Shown: positions 27,243 through 36,991 of the stretch, one piece after another | Position numbering within the stretch: position 1 is the stretch's first letter | Layout of the letters: the number at the start of each line of letters is the position of its first letter | Assembly: GCA_964437365.1 (NCBI GenBank) | Contig: CAYTGM010000033.1 | Coordinates: 1 to 51,148 of the forward strand | Source: CAYTGM01 sp964437365 | Lineage (GTDB): Bacteria > Sumerlaeota > Sumerlaeia > SLMS01 | Length of the DNA: 51,148 nt | Direction of reading: 5' to 3' | Notes under the pieces: generated by a model | What the model saw: the letters and a program-made list of their open reading frames with translations, nothing else | The model's database searches: none | What the model was told of the DNA's origin: nothing | Translations under genes and position numbers: made by a program

Positions 27243-27863
27243 TCAGGCAGCTCCCTTATCTTCGTTCGCCAACCAGCGTTTCAGTAGCTCTTTGCCGAGG
27301 TCACTGCTCAGTTCTGGGTGGAACTGAGTTCCCAGAACAGCTCCCTTTTCAACAGCAGCTACAAATTTCTTACCGTGTTCTGTATAGGCAGCGTTCCAGC
27401 CCTCAGGAGCTTCTGGGAGACAATAAGAGTTGGCAAAGTAGGCGTAGCCGCTTTGAAGCATCTTGCAATCACTTGAAGCTTCTACCTTGTTCCAACCTAA
27501 TTGAGGAACTCGAACCGTAGAGGGAATTCGCTCCACATGAACCGGTAGAATGGACAGCCCCTTTGCCTTCGGCGACTCGTCTGACGTTTCGCAAAGCACC
27601 TGTAATCCAACACAAATACACATGGTGGGGCGTCCGGCTTTCATGCGACTGGTGAGAACCTCGGAGAGTCCACACTCATTCAGCTGTTCCATCGCAGGCC
27701 CGAAATTACCAACTCCTGGCAACATGACATGAGTTGCCTTTTCAATATCTGCAGGGTCTTCGGTGATGTGAGGCTCAGCGCCGACGCGCTTAAACCCAGC
27801 ACAGACAGAAGCCAGGTTCGCTAACCCTGTTCTAACAATATAGACGTGAGTCTTATCACCCAT
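27243..27863 (-). CDS. hisH: Imidazole glycerol phosphate synthase, glutamine amidotransferase subunit
   Basis: The 206-residue class I amidotransferase supplies ammonia to HisF. LPGVGNFGPAMEQL holds the oxyanion-region glycine run, CICVGLQVLCE the nucleophilic Cys (second Cys of the motif, where GICLGMQ is usual), and GTQFHPELSSDLGKELL the His-Glu pair of the triad. VPQLGWNKVE, a HisH-specific segment, is present. It overlaps the hisB stop by one base. Confidence 0.96.
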   Translation of the reverse strand: MGDKTHVYIVRTGLANLASVCAGFKRVGAEPHITEDPADIEKATHVMLPGVGNFGPAMEQLNECGLSEVLTSRMKAGRPTMCICVGLQVLCETSDESPKAKGLSILPVHVERIPSTVRVPQLGWNKVEASSDCKMLQSGYAYFANSYCLPEAPEGWNAAYTEHGKKFVAAVEKGAVLGTQFHPELSSDLGKELLKRWLANEDKGAA

Positions 27864-28450
27864 TAAAGCACACCTTTTGTACTGGGTACACCAGCTGTGT
27901 CGTCTTTGGAGACGGCTACGCGCATCGCCAATGCCAGTGCCTTGAATGCTGCCTCGGCACGGTGGTGATCATTATCACCTCTGATCACATCAACGTGAAG
28001 TGTCGCGCGAAGCATCACCGCCAGCGATTGAAAGAAGTGAGTAATATTCTCACAGGCAATGTCGCCAACCATGTCTCGCTTCAAGCCGAGCTCAACAACG
28101 GAATAAGGACGGGAAGACAGATCAACAACAGCACGTGCCAGCGCTTCATCCAAAGGAGCATAGGCTGAGGCAAAACGCGTAATACCTTTGCGCTCACCGA
28201 GCGCCTCGTCGAGAGCCTGTCCAAGAGCAAGCGCACAATCTTCTGCTGTGTGGTGATCATCAATGTGGAGATCACCTTTGCACTTCAGAGTTATATCTAT
28301 ACGACTATGCTTTGAAAGAGCCGTCACCATGTGATCAAGGAAACCAAGCCCTGTTGAGATATCAGACTTGCCGGTCCCATCAAGGTTTACTTCGACTGAA
28401 ATTCTGGTTTCAGAGGTCTTTCTTTCCCTTTTAGCTGTGCGTTTGCTCAT
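27863..28450 (-). CDS. hisB: Imidazoleglycerol-phosphate dehydratase (monofunctional HisB)
   Basis: The 195-residue metalloenzyme removes water from imidazole glycerol phosphate. Both metal-binding His clusters are visible: DLHIDDHHTAEDCALALGQA and GDNDHHRAEAAFKALALAM, plus GLGFLDHMVTALSKH and APLDEALARAVVDLSSRP. There is no N-terminal histidinol-phosphate phosphatase domain, as is normal outside enterobacteria, so another phosphatase must be supplied. It overlaps hisC by 4 bases and hisH by 1. Confidence 0.97.
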   Translation of the reverse strand: MSKRTAKRERKTSETRISVEVNLDGTGKSDISTGLGFLDHMVTALSKHSRIDITLKCKGDLHIDDHHTAEDCALALGQALDEALGERKGITRFASAYAPLDEALARAVVDLSSRPYSVVELGLKRDMVGDIACENITHFFQSLAVMLRATLHVDVIRGDNDHHRAEAAFKALALAMRVAVSKDDTAGVPSTKGVL

Positions 28451-29835
28451 GTTAAGATTTCTTTCAATTCCTGAATAGATTCAATCATCCTCGCTGCTCC
28501 AGCCTCGCAAAATGTCTTCGTGCCCTTCTTACCGTCATCGTTGTAGCCCAAACAAATGACCCGCTCTTTTCTATACTTCTCGATATCTTCAATCCGACTT
28601 GTTACATACCAGATCCGGTCACTCTGATGGCGCTCGGAGAGAGGCTCGTCGACGGCGGGATGACCACCCAGCAATAGCGTTCTCTTATCCTTCATTTCCA
28701 CCTCGAGTTCAACGAAAGCCTTTTTCTCTTCGTCACTCAGACATGTTTCATCAACAATGACATGTGTTGGATCGAGAGCATTATGCAACGCGTTCACAAG
28801 TCGATCTGCTTCCTGTTGATCGCCAGGACATGTTATCCTCAAGGACCTGCCAAGTTCTGGGTGCCCGGGATAGGCGCGTATAGCAATACCAACAGACGCA
28901 AGCGCATCCCTTAACCAAATAGCTTTATCAGAAGTCACGAACGCGAAGTTGCCGTTAGAATCTGTATGTTCAACATTGTACCGATTGAAGAGATCGTGCA
29001 ATCTTTTGCGATCCGACTTCACTTGCTTCAGAAACTTTTCGGCACTATCTTTGTCCTGCTTCAGTCGAGCAACCGCCAATGCGATAGACGGACGTGAAAC
29101 GGCATAGGGACCACCCGAAGCGCGCATCCAGTTCAACAGCTCAGTATTTGCGATTGCATAGCCAGTCCTCAAACCAGCCAGTCCCCACGCTTTAGATAAT
29201 GTGCGAACGACGATCATGTTAGGGAGCTTCAGAGCTTCGTGCGTCAGATCTTCATCGGCGAATTCTACATAAGCATGGTCGAGAAGAAAAACAGCATTCG
29301 GTGCCGCAGCAGAGATCGCCTTTAACTCGTCCAGCGTCGCAACGGTTCCGGTAGGATTATTCGGAGAAACGACCGCCACGATCGCCGTATTGTCCTTAAT
29401 CTGAGCGACAAAATCTTCGACAGGGAACGGTCCATCCCACCAGGAAACCTCGTCTATCTCGGCTCCCATAATACGTGCATAGCGTGGAAGCATCTCGAAA
29501 GATGGGTTTGTCAGAAGAAGTCGTTTTCCTGGCTGAAGGATCGCTCGACATAAGCGATCAAGTGCATCGTCAGCTCCAGCAGTAACGACAAGGTTTTCGA
29601 AAGGAACTTTCACATGGTCGGCCAGAATTTGTTGCAGCTCTTTGATCGAGGGGTACCGGCGCATCACTTCTCCCCCGGTCTCGAAGAGACTTTCGATGAT
29701 CCTGGCGTCGGGCGATTCCCCCTCGTTCGCATCCAGCTTAAGATCAATGGGCGCACCATGAGCAGGGACAGAATACGCCTTTACCCCGGCAACACCGGGA
29801 GAAGGTTTAATGGAATCTGTCAGCAGCATCGACAT
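28447..29835 (-). CDS. hisC: Histidinol-phosphate aminotransferase with a C-terminal HAD-like extension
   Basis: I start at the ATG at 29835 (AAGG/AGGG about 7-15 bases upstream), giving 462 residues; the open frame reaches 29937. The first ~350 residues are a class I/II PLP aminotransferase: LDANEGESPD, VTAGADDALDRL, VVSPNNPTGT, LDHAYVEF and the PLP-lysine stretch TLSKAWGLAGLRTGY. The last ~105 residues are extra: THVIVDETCLSDEE, then TLLLGG, IWYVTSRIEDIEKYRKE, and VICLGYNDD followed by CEAGAARMIESIQEL. This order resembles a small HAD phosphatase (motif I Asp, motif II Thr, terminal AGA..V..L), but key acids are incomplete. It could supply the missing histidinol-phosphate phosphatase step, which is an inference. 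Confidence 0.9.
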   Translation of the reverse strand: MSMLLTDSIKPSPGVAGVKAYSVPAHGAPIDLKLDANEGESPDARIIESLFETGGEVMRRYPSIKELQQILADHVKVPFENLVVTAGADDALDRLCRAILQPGKRLLLTNPSFEMLPRYARIMGAEIDEVSWWDGPFPVEDFVAQIKDNTAIVAVVSPNNPTGTVATLDELKAISAAAPNAVFLLDHAYVEFADEDLTHEALKLPNMIVVRTLSKAWGLAGLRTGYAIANTELLNWMRASGGPYAVSRPSIALAVARLKQDKDSAEKFLKQVKSDRKRLHDLFNRYNVEHTDSNGNFAFVTSDKAIWLRDALASVGIAIRAYPGHPELGRSLRITCPGDQQEADRLVNALHNALDPTHVIVDETCLSDEEKKAFVELEVEMKDKRTLLLGGHPAVDEPLSERHQSDRIWYVTSRIEDIEKYRKERVICLGYNDDGKKGTKTFCEAGAARMIESIQELKEILT

Positions 29836-30066
29836 GCTAAAGCCCTGCCTTGAATGTTCACGGAATGCCTTCCAAGTGCATTGTGCCCCACGGAAGGCCT
29901 GAAAGAGTCGTCGACCTTGTTTCGGGATGTCAAGCATGCCCTCTCCCCAGAGCTCAAAAGCCTATAAAGGACTGATTAAATAGAGCTTATAAGGTTCATT
30001 AATTGGCACACCGTTCGCCCTCTTGAACCGAAGTCACCTTTCCTTAAGGACCCCTCAAACCCTCCC

Positions 30067-30753
30067 ATGCCGTCACCTATCATTACCGTTTCGAATGTTC
30101 AGAAATCCTACGGACCAACCTCTCAGCAAGTTCTACGAGGTGTCAGTATCGATATTGAGGAAGGGCAATTCATTGGGCTCGTCGGCTCATCCGGTTCAGG
30201 AAAAACCACCTTGCTCAACCTCATCGGTGGTCTCGATGTTCCCGATGAAGGTGAAATCAATGTTTGCAGCGAACCGATCTTCCAAATGAATGAAGCCCGG
30301 AGATCCAATTTCAGGCTTCATAACATTGGGTTTGTCTTTCAGTTCTTCAACCTTCTTCCCAACCTTTCCGTTCTCGAAAACATCGAGATTCCTCTCTACT
30401 TTCAAAATATGAAAGAGAAAGAAGCTCGGGAGAGGGCACTGGAATATGCAGATGAGGTCGGCCTTAAAGGCAAAACAGATCGGATTGTTCACCAGCTTTC
30501 GGGTGGAGAACTGCAACGCGTTGGCCTCGCGCGAGCTCTCGCTCACCGACCTAAAGTCCTCCTCGCTGATGAACCCACGGGCAACCTTGACTCTGTCACA
30601 GGAGTGAAAATTCTCGACCTGATCAAGGAAACAACAAAGCGCCACAACACAACGGTGCTTATGGCAACCCACGACCCCAAGGCTGCATCAGTCTGCGATC
30701 AAATGGTCCGTATGAAGGATGGTCAGATCGTAGCGGAGGGCGAGGCAGGGTGA
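30067..30753 (+). CDS. LolD/MacB-type ABC transporter ATP-binding protein
   Basis: The 228-residue ATPase has Walker A GSSGSGKTTLLNLIGGLD, a Q-loop at FVFQFFNLLPNLSVLEN, the LSGGELQRVGLARAL signature, Walker B VLLADEPTGNLD and switch His in MATHDPKAA. The FNLLP..V.EN segment and PTGNLDS are typical of the LolD/MacB/FtsE branch, which powers FtsX-like permeases that extract lipoproteins or other envelope cargo. It overlaps the permease gene by 4 bases (GTGA) and is divergent from the his operon, with 231 bases between starts. Confidence 0.95.
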   Translation: MPSPIITVSNVQKSYGPTSQQVLRGVSIDIEEGQFIGLVGSSGSGKTTLLNLIGGLDVPDEGEINVCSEPIFQMNEARRSNFRLHNIGFVFQFFNLLPNLSVLENIEIPLYFQNMKEKEARERALEYADEVGLKGKTDRIVHQLSGGELQRVGLARALAHRPKVLLADEPTGNLDSVTGVKILDLIKETTKRHNTTVLMATHDPKAASVCDQMVRMKDGQIVAEGEAG

Positions 30754-33335
30754 GATTCATCGCTGTTCTGAAGGCCCTTGTTTTTCCCTACCTCTATCAT
30801 GAGAAGGGGCGAACCTTCCTCACGGTCCTGGGCATTGCTCTTGGCGTTTCCGTACTGATCGCCATCAGCTTAACCAATCAGTCGGCCATTCAAAGTTTCA
30901 AGAACACCGTTTCTGATGTTTCTGGTGAAGCGCAGATCACGATCCAAAGGAACACGGAAGGTATAGACCCGCGAATCGTTGCTCAGCTCTATCAGCGGGA
31001 GGAGGTTGCTTCTCTATCTCCCCTTAACGAAGGTCTGATGACCTACTCCTCAAATGATGGCACCGAGAATCTCCTCTTCCTCGGTGTCGACCTCCTCCGT
31101 TCAACAGAGACCCCGGATGTTGAAGTCCGTGATATTTCCTTTACCCTGGCTGATGATATCGAACTCACGCAGTTTCTCACTCGCTGGGACTATCTGATTC
31201 TGACAGAGACTCTGCTCGAACGTATCGGGAAAGAGGCAGGTGACCAGATTCAACTCCAGGTTGCTGGCATCGATCGTGAATTTCTCATCGCGGGCGTTAT
31301 CGGAGAAGGGTCACTGCTGGACACCATGGGTGGCAACGTCTCTATCACTGATATAGGTGCATCGGACTATCTCCTGCGGCGCAATGGAACCCTCGATCGT
31401 ATTGACCTCGTTCTGGCTGAAGGAGAATCAGTTGAAGAATCCCTGGCATCATTGCGCAAGATACTCCCTGAAACTCTTCTTGTTGAACGACCTGAGCGTC
31501 GTCAGGACCGCGTCGACAACATGATTGCTGCCTTTAAGTTCAACTTAAAGGCTCTCGGATATATTTCCGTATTGGTCGGAGCCTTTCTTGTCTATAACTC
31601 CATGAGTATCGCTGTCCGACGAAGAAGAACCGCCATCGGCACGGTGAGAGCGCTCGGTATTTCGCAGACTCAGGTCAGGAGCGCTTTCCTTTTCGAGGCT
31701 CTCTTAATTGGTGGTACAGGATCCCTCCTTGGGTTAATTCTTGGCACAATCATCGGACAACTTTCCCTCAGTACAGTGGAAGAGGCCATTTCTATCAACT
31801 TCTTTCAGGCAAACTCTGAAAGCCTTCGCTGGGATACCTGGTCGTATATCATCGCCTTCGCTGTTGGTTCACTGGGTTCAGTCATTGCCGCTTTAGCACC
31901 AGCAAACGAAGCCGCATCAACGCCTCCTGCAAATACGATGAAGAAGGGAACGTGGGAAAATAAAGGTAGTTCGCCCTTCTTCTTTGTGACCGCGGCGCTT
32001 GTCATTGCGTTTCTTGGATATCTGGTCTTACTTCTACCAGCTGAGCGGGGCCTTCCCGTGAAAGGATACTCGGCGGCGCTCCTGATTGTTGCCGCGGCTG
32101 TTATTCTTGCAAACCCGGTCCTTCTGCTGACCACAATCCTTTTAAAGCCACTCTTTGTCAAAATCTTCCGAGCCGAAGGCTTACTCTCTATCTCCTCGAC
32201 AAAAGCAAGCCTCGGTCGAGCGACCGTCGCTACTTCAGGGCTGGTGATCAGTCTTGGAATGGCAATATCCGTCAGCATTATGATCGCCAGCTTTCGCACA
32301 ACGGTTGTCACATGGATGGACCAGGTGCTTCTGGCTGATTTGTATATCTCCCCTTTGACACCCAGCCCTTCGGTTCGTCCGGAACCTATTCCTGCTTCTT
32401 TCGCAGAGGACATAGCCAAACTCGATGGAGTGGAAGCAATCGACCCGTTCAGTGTGAGACCCGTGCTTATTAATGGAGAACAGGGGTTCCTGGGAGCTGG
32501 TGCACTAGGTGTTGTTGAATTTGCCAACGAAAGCCTCGATGGACGACCCATGAATGAGGTTCTTCGATCAGCAAAAGCAAATGACACGGCGATAACCAGC
32601 GAAGCATTCGCGCGAACGATGGGACTCGAAAGAGGCGATGAGGTGACGATCCCGACCCCCAAGGGCGATTTGACCGTCAAGATAGAAGCCCTCTATTATG
32701 ATTACAGTTCAGAGAGGGGGTATCTCATTATTGATCGCGATCTCTATCTCAGCTATTTCGATGATCCTCAGATTAGCTCTATCGCTGTCTATACACAAGA
32801 AGGTGTTGATCTCTCGAGACTTAGAGACGAGATCAATGCTATAGCAAATTCGCGGGTGGATGTTCCTCCGCTGGCAACACAGGCACACAGTGATCTGAAA
32901 GCCTTCGCACTGGCTGCCTTCGACCGCACATTTGCGATCACCTACCTCCTCCAGATCATCGCTATCGTTGTCTCCATCCTGGGAGTAACAACGACGTTAC
33001 TTTCTCAGGTCATGGACCGCAAAGAAGAGATCGTGACCCTAAAGTTTCTGGGAGCGACACCTCGTCGTGTTGTTCGTATATTTCTTCTCGAGACAACGCT
33101 CATCGGTACGGTGGGTCTTGTGCTTGGTGCTATCCTGGGGATCGTCCTCTCGTGGATCCTCACGAAAAAGATCATGCTGGAGAGCTTTGGCTGGACCATC
33201 GAGTTTGGTCTGCCGCTTCCATTGATCGCTCAGATCATGATAGTAGTCTTCGCCGCAATTCTGATCACAGCCATCTTTCCTGCGCAACGGGCTGGACGCT
33301 ACGATACGAGGTTGGCGCAAAGTCAGGTCGGGTGA
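30750..33335 (+). CDS. FtsX/LolE-type ABC transporter permease with duplicated FtsX domains
   Basis: The 861-residue product starts at a GTG overlapping the ATPase stop, behind GGAGGGCGAGGCAGG. The first helix (FLTVLGIALGVSVLIAISL) is followed by a ~200-residue periplasmic MacB-PCD-like domain, then the first FtsX core (VYNSMSIAVRRRRTAIGTVR and ALGISQTQVRSAFLFEALLI). A central helix block and a second periplasmic domain lead to the second FtsX core (VTTTLLSQVMDRKEEIVTLK and FLGATPRRVVRIFLLE). This double architecture is typical of large permeases that pair with LolD-type ATPases. Cargo is not predictable. Confidence 0.93.
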   Translation: MRFIAVLKALVFPYLYHEKGRTFLTVLGIALGVSVLIAISLTNQSAIQSFKNTVSDVSGEAQITIQRNTEGIDPRIVAQLYQREEVASLSPLNEGLMTYSSNDGTENLLFLGVDLLRSTETPDVEVRDISFTLADDIELTQFLTRWDYLILTETLLERIGKEAGDQIQLQVAGIDREFLIAGVIGEGSLLDTMGGNVSITDIGASDYLLRRNGTLDRIDLVLAEGESVEESLASLRKILPETLLVERPERRQDRVDNMIAAFKFNLKALGYISVLVGAFLVYNSMSIAVRRRRTAIGTVRALGISQTQVRSAFLFEALLIGGTGSLLGLILGTIIGQLSLSTVEEAISINFFQANSESLRWDTWSYIIAFAVGSLGSVIAALAPANEAASTPPANTMKKGTWENKGSSPFFFVTAALVIAFLGYLVLLLPAERGLPVKGYSAALLIVAAAVILANPVLLLTTILLKPLFVKIFRAEGLLSISSTKASLGRATVATSGLVISLGMAISVSIMIASFRTTVVTWMDQVLLADLYISPLTPSPSVRPEPIPASFAEDIAKLDGVEAIDPFSVRPVLINGEQGFLGAGALGVVEFANESLDGRPMNEVLRSAKANDTAITSEAFARTMGLERGDEVTIPTPKGDLTVKIEALYYDYSSERGYLIIDRDLYLSYFDDPQISSIAVYTQEGVDLSRLRDEINAIANSRVDVPPLATQAHSDLKAFALAAFDRTFAITYLLQIIAIVVSILGVTTTLLSQVMDRKEEIVTLKFLGATPRRVVRIFLLETTLIGTVGLVLGAILGIVLSWILTKKIMLESFGWTIEFGLPLPLIAQIMIVVFAAILITAIFPAQRAGRYDTRLAQSQVG

Positions 33336-33422
33336 ATGGATTTCTACTGAAAAGAAATATCATCCCGCAGAGATTCAGCGGCGCAGAGAGGTTCATTAAC
33401 GCTTCAGGAATCGAATCGCTAT

Positions 33423-33677
33423 ATACCGCGGTAGCGATTAGAGGTCAGAGCCCACAGTTGCCGAAGCAACGCGAAGGCTACTGTGGGTACTAGACAAATA
33501 AAGGCACAACCCCGGCAGCGGATTGGACTACCTGCTGTTTGTCGAACCCTTACCAGGGTTCATACTGAACGACATTCTGAACCCATAGTAGCCCCTTGCA
33601 GGGGCAACTATGACCTCTAACCGCTGCCGCGGTATGAGTTTCATTAGTCAGCTGCAACGGGCAGAGGAATTAAATGA
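33423..33677. repeat. Palindromic ~213-bp element with terminal inverted repeats, copy 1, plus shared right flank
   Basis: The left end ATACCGCGGTAGCGATTAGA and right end (33606-33635) are inverted copies of each other, about 30 bases long. Inside is a hairpin pairing CCCACAGTTGCC with GGCTACTGTGGG. There is no transposase. The direct match with copy 2 (33863-34123) runs on past the right end for about 40 bases (to the AATTAAATGA), so one copy arose by segmental duplication. The rest of 33336-34488 has no gene; it includes a perfect hairpin at 34165-34182. Confidence 0.8.
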
Positions 33678-33862
33678 GGTGCATTCTCAGGTCTTAGAAA
33701 ATATATACTTTTCAGATAGCCTCACTATGCCTTACAACATTCGAACAATCAGGGATTACTCAAGACCTTCTGCGGAGAGGATGAACGCCGGCGAGAGATC
33801 ACGACACAACTCCTGTCTTTATCCAATAATAGAGCTATCTTCAGAACCGATATATCTATATA

Positions 33863-34123
33863 ATACCGCGGCAGCGGTTAGAGGGCATAGCCCACAGTTG
33901 CCGAAGCAACGCTAAGGCTACTGTGGGTATTAGACAAATAAAGAAACAACCCCGGCAGCGGGTTGGACTACCTGCTATTTGTCGAACCCTTACCAGGGTT
34001 CACACTGAATGACATCAGAACCCATAGTAGCCCCTTGCAGGGGCAACTATGGGCTATGACCTCTAACCGCTGCCGCGGTATGAGTTTCATTAGTCAGCTG
34101 CAACGGACAGAGGAATTAAATGA
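33863..34123. repeat. Palindromic ~219-bp element, copy 2, plus shared right flank
   Basis: This begins ATACCGCGGCAGCGGTTAGA and ends with its inverted copy at 34050-34081. It differs from copy 1 by scattered substitutions and small indels, and its ends are the better inverted match. The shared flank after the right end contains GTCAGCTGCAACGG and AGAGGAATTAAATGA in both copies. Confidence 0.8.
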
Positions 34124-34488
34124 TGCATGCAATTTCAGAGAACTCCGACGCCAAAACTCCAAAATGTCGGCTTCAGCCGACATCAAACTGGTTAGACCCT
34201 GAATTCATTCAGGAGGAATAATCACGCTCAATCTTTGTGTTTCGCTCTCACCGCGGTTCATACATCCCGAACCAACTTCACGCCTGAAACCCGGGGTTGC
34301 GATGATGGTGGCTCAATGGAGGGATGATGGAGGGATGATCGCGATCATGCCTACGTTGGGTCGCCATTGGGGCAACATTAGGCCTAATCGCCTGGCACCA
34401 CACCCCAATTACAAGTGCAGTTGACAAATATCACCCTTGCCACTCCACTTCACTCATCATGATCCTCATCAAATTGAACGAGCCCTCT

Positions 34489-35586
34489 ATGTCCTTCTCC
34501 ATCAAGTTTCTTCTAACTGCTCTCATTTTGCTCACCATTGAATACGCAAACGCCTGCAGCACCCTCTGCTTTAATCGAGAGAATCAGGCGCCCCTTTATG
34601 CCCAAAATTACGACTGGGATTTTGGAGATGGCATGGTGATGACCAATCCCATGGGAATTACACGAATCGCTCTGCAAAAGGAACAACCCTGGCAGTGGAA
34701 GTCGAAACTCGCCAGTATCACTTTTAATCAGTACGGATCCGGATTTCCCATCTCGGGCATGAACGAGAAAGGAGTCACCATTGCCACGCTCTGGCTCACG
34801 GAAAGCGAGTATCCGCCCAAGGATGAACGAAAAGAACTAAACATTCTCCAATGGATTCAATATCAATTGGATATGTCTGCCACCGTAGAAGAGGTGATAG
34901 ACAGTCTCGAGGAGGTTCGCGTTGGACTCTATGCTCCCGGGATCAATCTTCATTACTTTATCTCCGATGCCACAGGAGACAGCGCAGCCATCGAGTTTCT
35001 ATACGGTGAACCGGTCATTCGCCGGGGTGAGTCTCTCCCCTACCCGGCCCTCACCAATCATACGTACGACAAATCTCAAAGCTTTTACGAGTCGGTTACT
35101 GGCACTGTCTATAAACCGGAGGATGTGAAGAAACGCGACTCCTTGAATCGGTTTGCTCTCGCCGTCCACGAGCTTAAGGAAGCTAGTCCTGCCGCAAGTA
35201 GAGAGGTCGCTTTCGAGGCGCTCGATCAGGTCGCCCACCCGGAACGGACTCAATGGAGTGTCGTCTTTGATATCCAGGAAAAAGCCATCCACTGGAAGAC
35301 AAAAGAAAATCCTGAGTTTCGCCATATCACTTTCAGTGATTTCAATCTCACGGACGGTAAAGCTGTTCTGGCGTCTGATGTGGATGAAGGTGAAGGTCAC
35401 GTCGCGAAGAACTTTGAAATTTTAACCGTGGAGACGAATAGAGATCTGGTGGAAAGATCATTTCGTCAAACCCGGCAGGGAGGCCTTTCCCACGCTCCCC
35501 CACAAATTATCGATGAGGTCGCCTATACAGGAATGCCCGATGCCCACCTTCGCCATTACAGCCCCGGCGGAGCCTCCGAGGAATAG
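34489..35586 (+). CDS. Exported linear-amide C-N hydrolase (choloylglycine hydrolase/penicillin V acylase-like, Ntn fold)
   Basis: From the ATG at 34489 the product has 365 residues; an upstream ATG at 34459 adds ten. A signal peptide (FLLTALILLTIEYANA) ends exactly before CSTLCFNRENQAPLYAQNYD. Ntn hydrolases of this family use an N-terminal Cys nucleophile exposed by cleavage, so the predicted cleavage ANA-C creates the catalytic Cys; YAQNYDWDFG supplies the next conserved Asp/Asn. Later SGMNEKGVTIATLWLTES, SAAIEFLYGEPVIR and LTNHTYDKS fit the family. Substrates range from bile salts to penicillin V and acyl-homoserine lactones; which applies here is not determined. Confidence 0.88.
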   Translation: MSFSIKFLLTALILLTIEYANACSTLCFNRENQAPLYAQNYDWDFGDGMVMTNPMGITRIALQKEQPWQWKSKLASITFNQYGSGFPISGMNEKGVTIATLWLTESEYPPKDERKELNILQWIQYQLDMSATVEEVIDSLEEVRVGLYAPGINLHYFISDATGDSAAIEFLYGEPVIRRGESLPYPALTNHTYDKSQSFYESVTGTVYKPEDVKKRDSLNRFALAVHELKEASPAASREVAFEALDQVAHPERTQWSVVFDIQEKAIHWKTKENPEFRHITFSDFNLTDGKAVLASDVDEGEGHVAKNFEILTVETNRDLVERSFRQTRQGGLSHAPPQIIDEVAYTGMPDAHLRHYSPGGASEE

Positions 35587-35663
35587 AAGGTCAATCTTCC
35601 CTTGGCTCCACACGTATTTGGGAGCTAGGGCTCAGGCATTCCTTTTGAGAGTTCTATTTCCGC

Positions 35664-36980
35664 ATGATCGACCACCTCAACAAAACCCTCACACAACAAG
35701 ATCTCGAGTTTGATCGTCAGCATATCTGGCATCCCTACACGTCGATGCTGGAACCATTGACGGCATACGGAGTTGAGCGATGCGAAGGGGTACGAATCCA
35801 TCTGAGCAGTGGCGAGGCGCTCATCGACGGTATGTCGTCGTGGTGGTGTACCATTCACGGTTACAATCATCCTGCTCTCAATGAGGCGATCAAGACTCAG
35901 CTGGACTCCATGTCCCATGTAATGTTCGGAGGTCTGACGCATGCGCCTGCGATTGAGCTCGCGCGGAAACTCATCGAGATCACTCCGGAACATCTGCAGC
36001 ATGTCTTCTTTGCTGACTCCGGTTCCGTCAGCGTAGAAGTGGCGATCAAGATGGCTATACAGTACCACCAGGCAACAGGATCTCCCGAGAAGACAAAGCT
36101 TCTGACCATTCGCTATGGATATCATGGCGATACGCTTGGCGCCATGTCCGTTTGTGATCCGGTTACGGGCATGCATTCCCTGTTTCGTGGAATCCTCCCC
36201 CAGCAGATATTTCTCGATTCTCCCGATATACGTTTTCATGATGACTGGGATCCTGAGTCGCTCAATGTTCTCAAAGAAGCACTAGAAGTGCACCACAAAG
36301 AAATCGCAGCGATGATTGTCGAACCAGTCGTCCAGGGCGCAGGCGGTATGCGGTTCTATCATCCGAGATGGCTGAAAGAGGCTAAGGCTTTATGCGAACG
36401 GTACAACGTCCTCTTGATTCTTGATGAAATTGCAACGGGGTTTGGTCGGACCGGCAAGCTGTTCGCCTGCGAGCACCCAGAGATTACGCCGGACATTATG
36501 TGCCTCGGAAAAGCGCTGACTGGTGGCTATATGACTCTGTCCGCAACACTCACGACGCAGAAGGTCGCTGAAGGAATCTCCTCAGAAGGAGGAGTCTTCA
36601 TGCATGGTCCCACCTTTATGGGCAATCCGCTCGCTTGTGCCGTGGCGAACGCCAGTATAGACACACTGCTTGATTCAGACTGGAAGCAGAAGATCGACCA
36701 TATTCACGATAGTCTGGAAAAAGGTCTCACACCTTGCCGTGACATGAAAGAAGTCAAGGATGTGAGAACCCTCGGCGCCATCGGCGTCGTCGAATGTCAC
36801 GAGCCAGTAGACGTGCAGAGGATTCAGAAAGAGTTTATCGCCCGCGGCGCCTGGATCCGACCTTTCGGACGCCTTGTCTATCTCATGCCTCCTTTTATTA
36901 TCAGTGACGAGGATTTGGGAAGATTGACGTCTGCATTGTGTGACGGGTTGAGGGCGTATATGGACTCTGCTGCAGAATAG
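35664..36980 (+). CDS. bioA: Adenosylmethionine-8-amino-7-oxononanoate aminotransferase
   Basis: The 438-residue PLP enzyme transfers the amino group of S-adenosylmethionine to KAPA to make DAPA in biotin synthesis. The diagnostic N-terminal HIWHPYTSM, ISSGEALIDGMSSWW-like SSGEALIDGMSSWWCTIHGY, FADSGSVSVEVAIKMAIQY, RYGYHGDTLGAMSV, LILDEIATGFGRTGKLFACE and the PLP-lysine stretch CLGKALTGGYMTLSATL are all present. No other biotin gene is in the window, so it is a lone bio gene, unlike the usual clustered layout. Confidence 0.96.
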   Translation: MIDHLNKTLTQQDLEFDRQHIWHPYTSMLEPLTAYGVERCEGVRIHLSSGEALIDGMSSWWCTIHGYNHPALNEAIKTQLDSMSHVMFGGLTHAPAIELARKLIEITPEHLQHVFFADSGSVSVEVAIKMAIQYHQATGSPEKTKLLTIRYGYHGDTLGAMSVCDPVTGMHSLFRGILPQQIFLDSPDIRFHDDWDPESLNVLKEALEVHHKEIAAMIVEPVVQGAGGMRFYHPRWLKEAKALCERYNVLLILDEIATGFGRTGKLFACEHPEITPDIMCLGKALTGGYMTLSATLTTQKVAEGISSEGGVFMHGPTFMGNPLACAVANASIDTLLDSDWKQKIDHIHDSLEKGLTPCRDMKEVKDVRTLGAIGVVECHEPVDVQRIQKEFIARGAWIRPFGRLVYLMPPFIISDEDLGRLTSALCDGLRAYMDSAAE

Positions 36981-36991
36981 AACCAGTAAAT

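Noticed and set aside
31805..32680. 291-residue frame antisense to the FtsX-type permease gene
   Set aside because: A long shadow of the permease coding frame; composition and lack of motifs show it is not a gene.
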